This document shows positions 12,191 to 12,526 of a stretch of DNA of 12,526 nt, one piece after another (the first letter of the stretch is position 1; every line of letters begins with the position of its first letter). This DNA is from Bacillota bacterium (GTDB lineage: Bacteria > Bacillota > Clostridia > Christensenellales > SZUA-584): contig JAEZIW010000098.1 of the NCBI GenBank assembly GCA_023436525.1, positions 1 through 12,526 on the forward strand, given 5' to 3'. The notes under the pieces are model-generated. The model was given only the letters and a program-made list of their open reading frames with translations. It made no database searches and had not been told where the DNA came from. The translations under genes were made by a program, and so were the position numbers.

Positions 12191-12526
12191 ATGAGGATCA
12201 GCGAAGCCAAAACGTGCATTAAGCAGCTATATCAAAACACCGACAGCGTGACGGCACTTGTCAGTGAGCGCGGCGTGGGGAAAACCTCCGCGTTTCAGCA
12301 ATGCGCCGCCGAGCTCGGCATCGGGTATATGGGGCTGTATGCCGCGGCAATGGAAGGACCGGATTTTATGGGGCTGCCGGATAAGGACCGCGAGAAGGGC
12401 ATCACGCGCTATCTTGCGCCACAGTTTTTGCCCACCTGTAATGCCGTGGCGGAAGGCTTTTTCCCTGAAAAGGGGCTGCTGGTGCTTGAAGAGATCAACC
12501 GCGTGCCGACGGACACCGTTTCGGTG
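12191..12526 (+). CDS. MoxR-like AAA+ ATPase (partial, C-terminus off the right edge)
   Basis: The reading frame is open from the ATG at 12191 to the window end, 112 codons. It begins MRISEAKTCIKQLYQ. The Walker A motif is ERGVGKTSAF (residues ~27-36), and the Walker B motif with its MoxR signature is GLLVLEEINRVP near residue 100. Between them MEGPDFMGLPD resembles the MoxR segment around the substrate loop. MoxR proteins usually act as chaperone-like ATPases with a partner carrying a von Willebrand A domain, often encoded next door; that partner would lie beyond the edge. GAAGGG lies about 8 nt upstream of the start. No link to the hyp region is evident. Confidence 0.85.
   Translation, partial: MRISEAKTCIKQLYQNTDSVTALVSERGVGKTSAFQQCAAELGIGYMGLYAAAMEGPDFMGLPDKDREKGITRYLAPQFLPTCNAVAEGFFPEKGLLVLEEINRVPTDTVSV

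Overview
The window looks like chromosomal DNA of an anaerobic Bacillota bacterium, probably a Clostridia member. This is inferred from strong GGAGG-type ribosome binding sites, Ktr-type potassium transport, a very cysteine-rich (oxygen-sensitive) iron-sulfur flavoprotein, a DUF5692-like membrane protein and a FadR-type GntR regulator. No rRNA, tRNA, CRISPR array or intact insertion sequence was seen.

Left part (1-2244, minus strand): a potassium-uptake operon, read right to left. It holds a small membrane-anchored protein whose soluble part looks like a degenerate RCK/TrkA-N domain, then ktrB (channel subunit, TTG start), then ktrA (regulatory subunit, cut by the window edge). To its right is a minus-strand gntR gene with its own hairpin terminator.

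Centre (3059-9280): the most interesting region. The gntR gene diverges from a plus-strand gene set: DUF5692-like membrane protein, hypB, a 570-bp gap with two MITE-like palindromic elements, a 913-residue multidomain Fe-S/FAD/NAD(P)H oxidoreductase, hypA and a SAM methyltransferase, closed by a hairpin terminator. Each of the two divergent promoters is followed, just past its expected transcription start, by a TGGTnnnACCA palindrome, the operator type of the FadR subfamily. This suggests one regulator controls itself and the operon. HypA and HypB are nickel-insertion factors, yet no hydrogenase, urease or hypCDEF is present. They bracket the oxidoreductase, and hypA overlaps its end. A nickel-linked redox system that is not a standard hydrogenase locus is the leading hypothesis.

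Right part (9252-12526): a MATE transporter (minus), a GNAT acetyltransferase (minus), and a plus-strand pseudogene. The pseudogene fuses the first ~47 codons of a TPP-dependent enzyme to pieces of a methylmalonate-semialdehyde-type aldehyde dehydrogenase. A MoxR-like AAA ATPase gene then runs off the right edge. Promoters with good -35/-10 spacing are visible for gntR, the DUF5692 operon, MATE and the GNAT gene, with weaker ones elsewhere.
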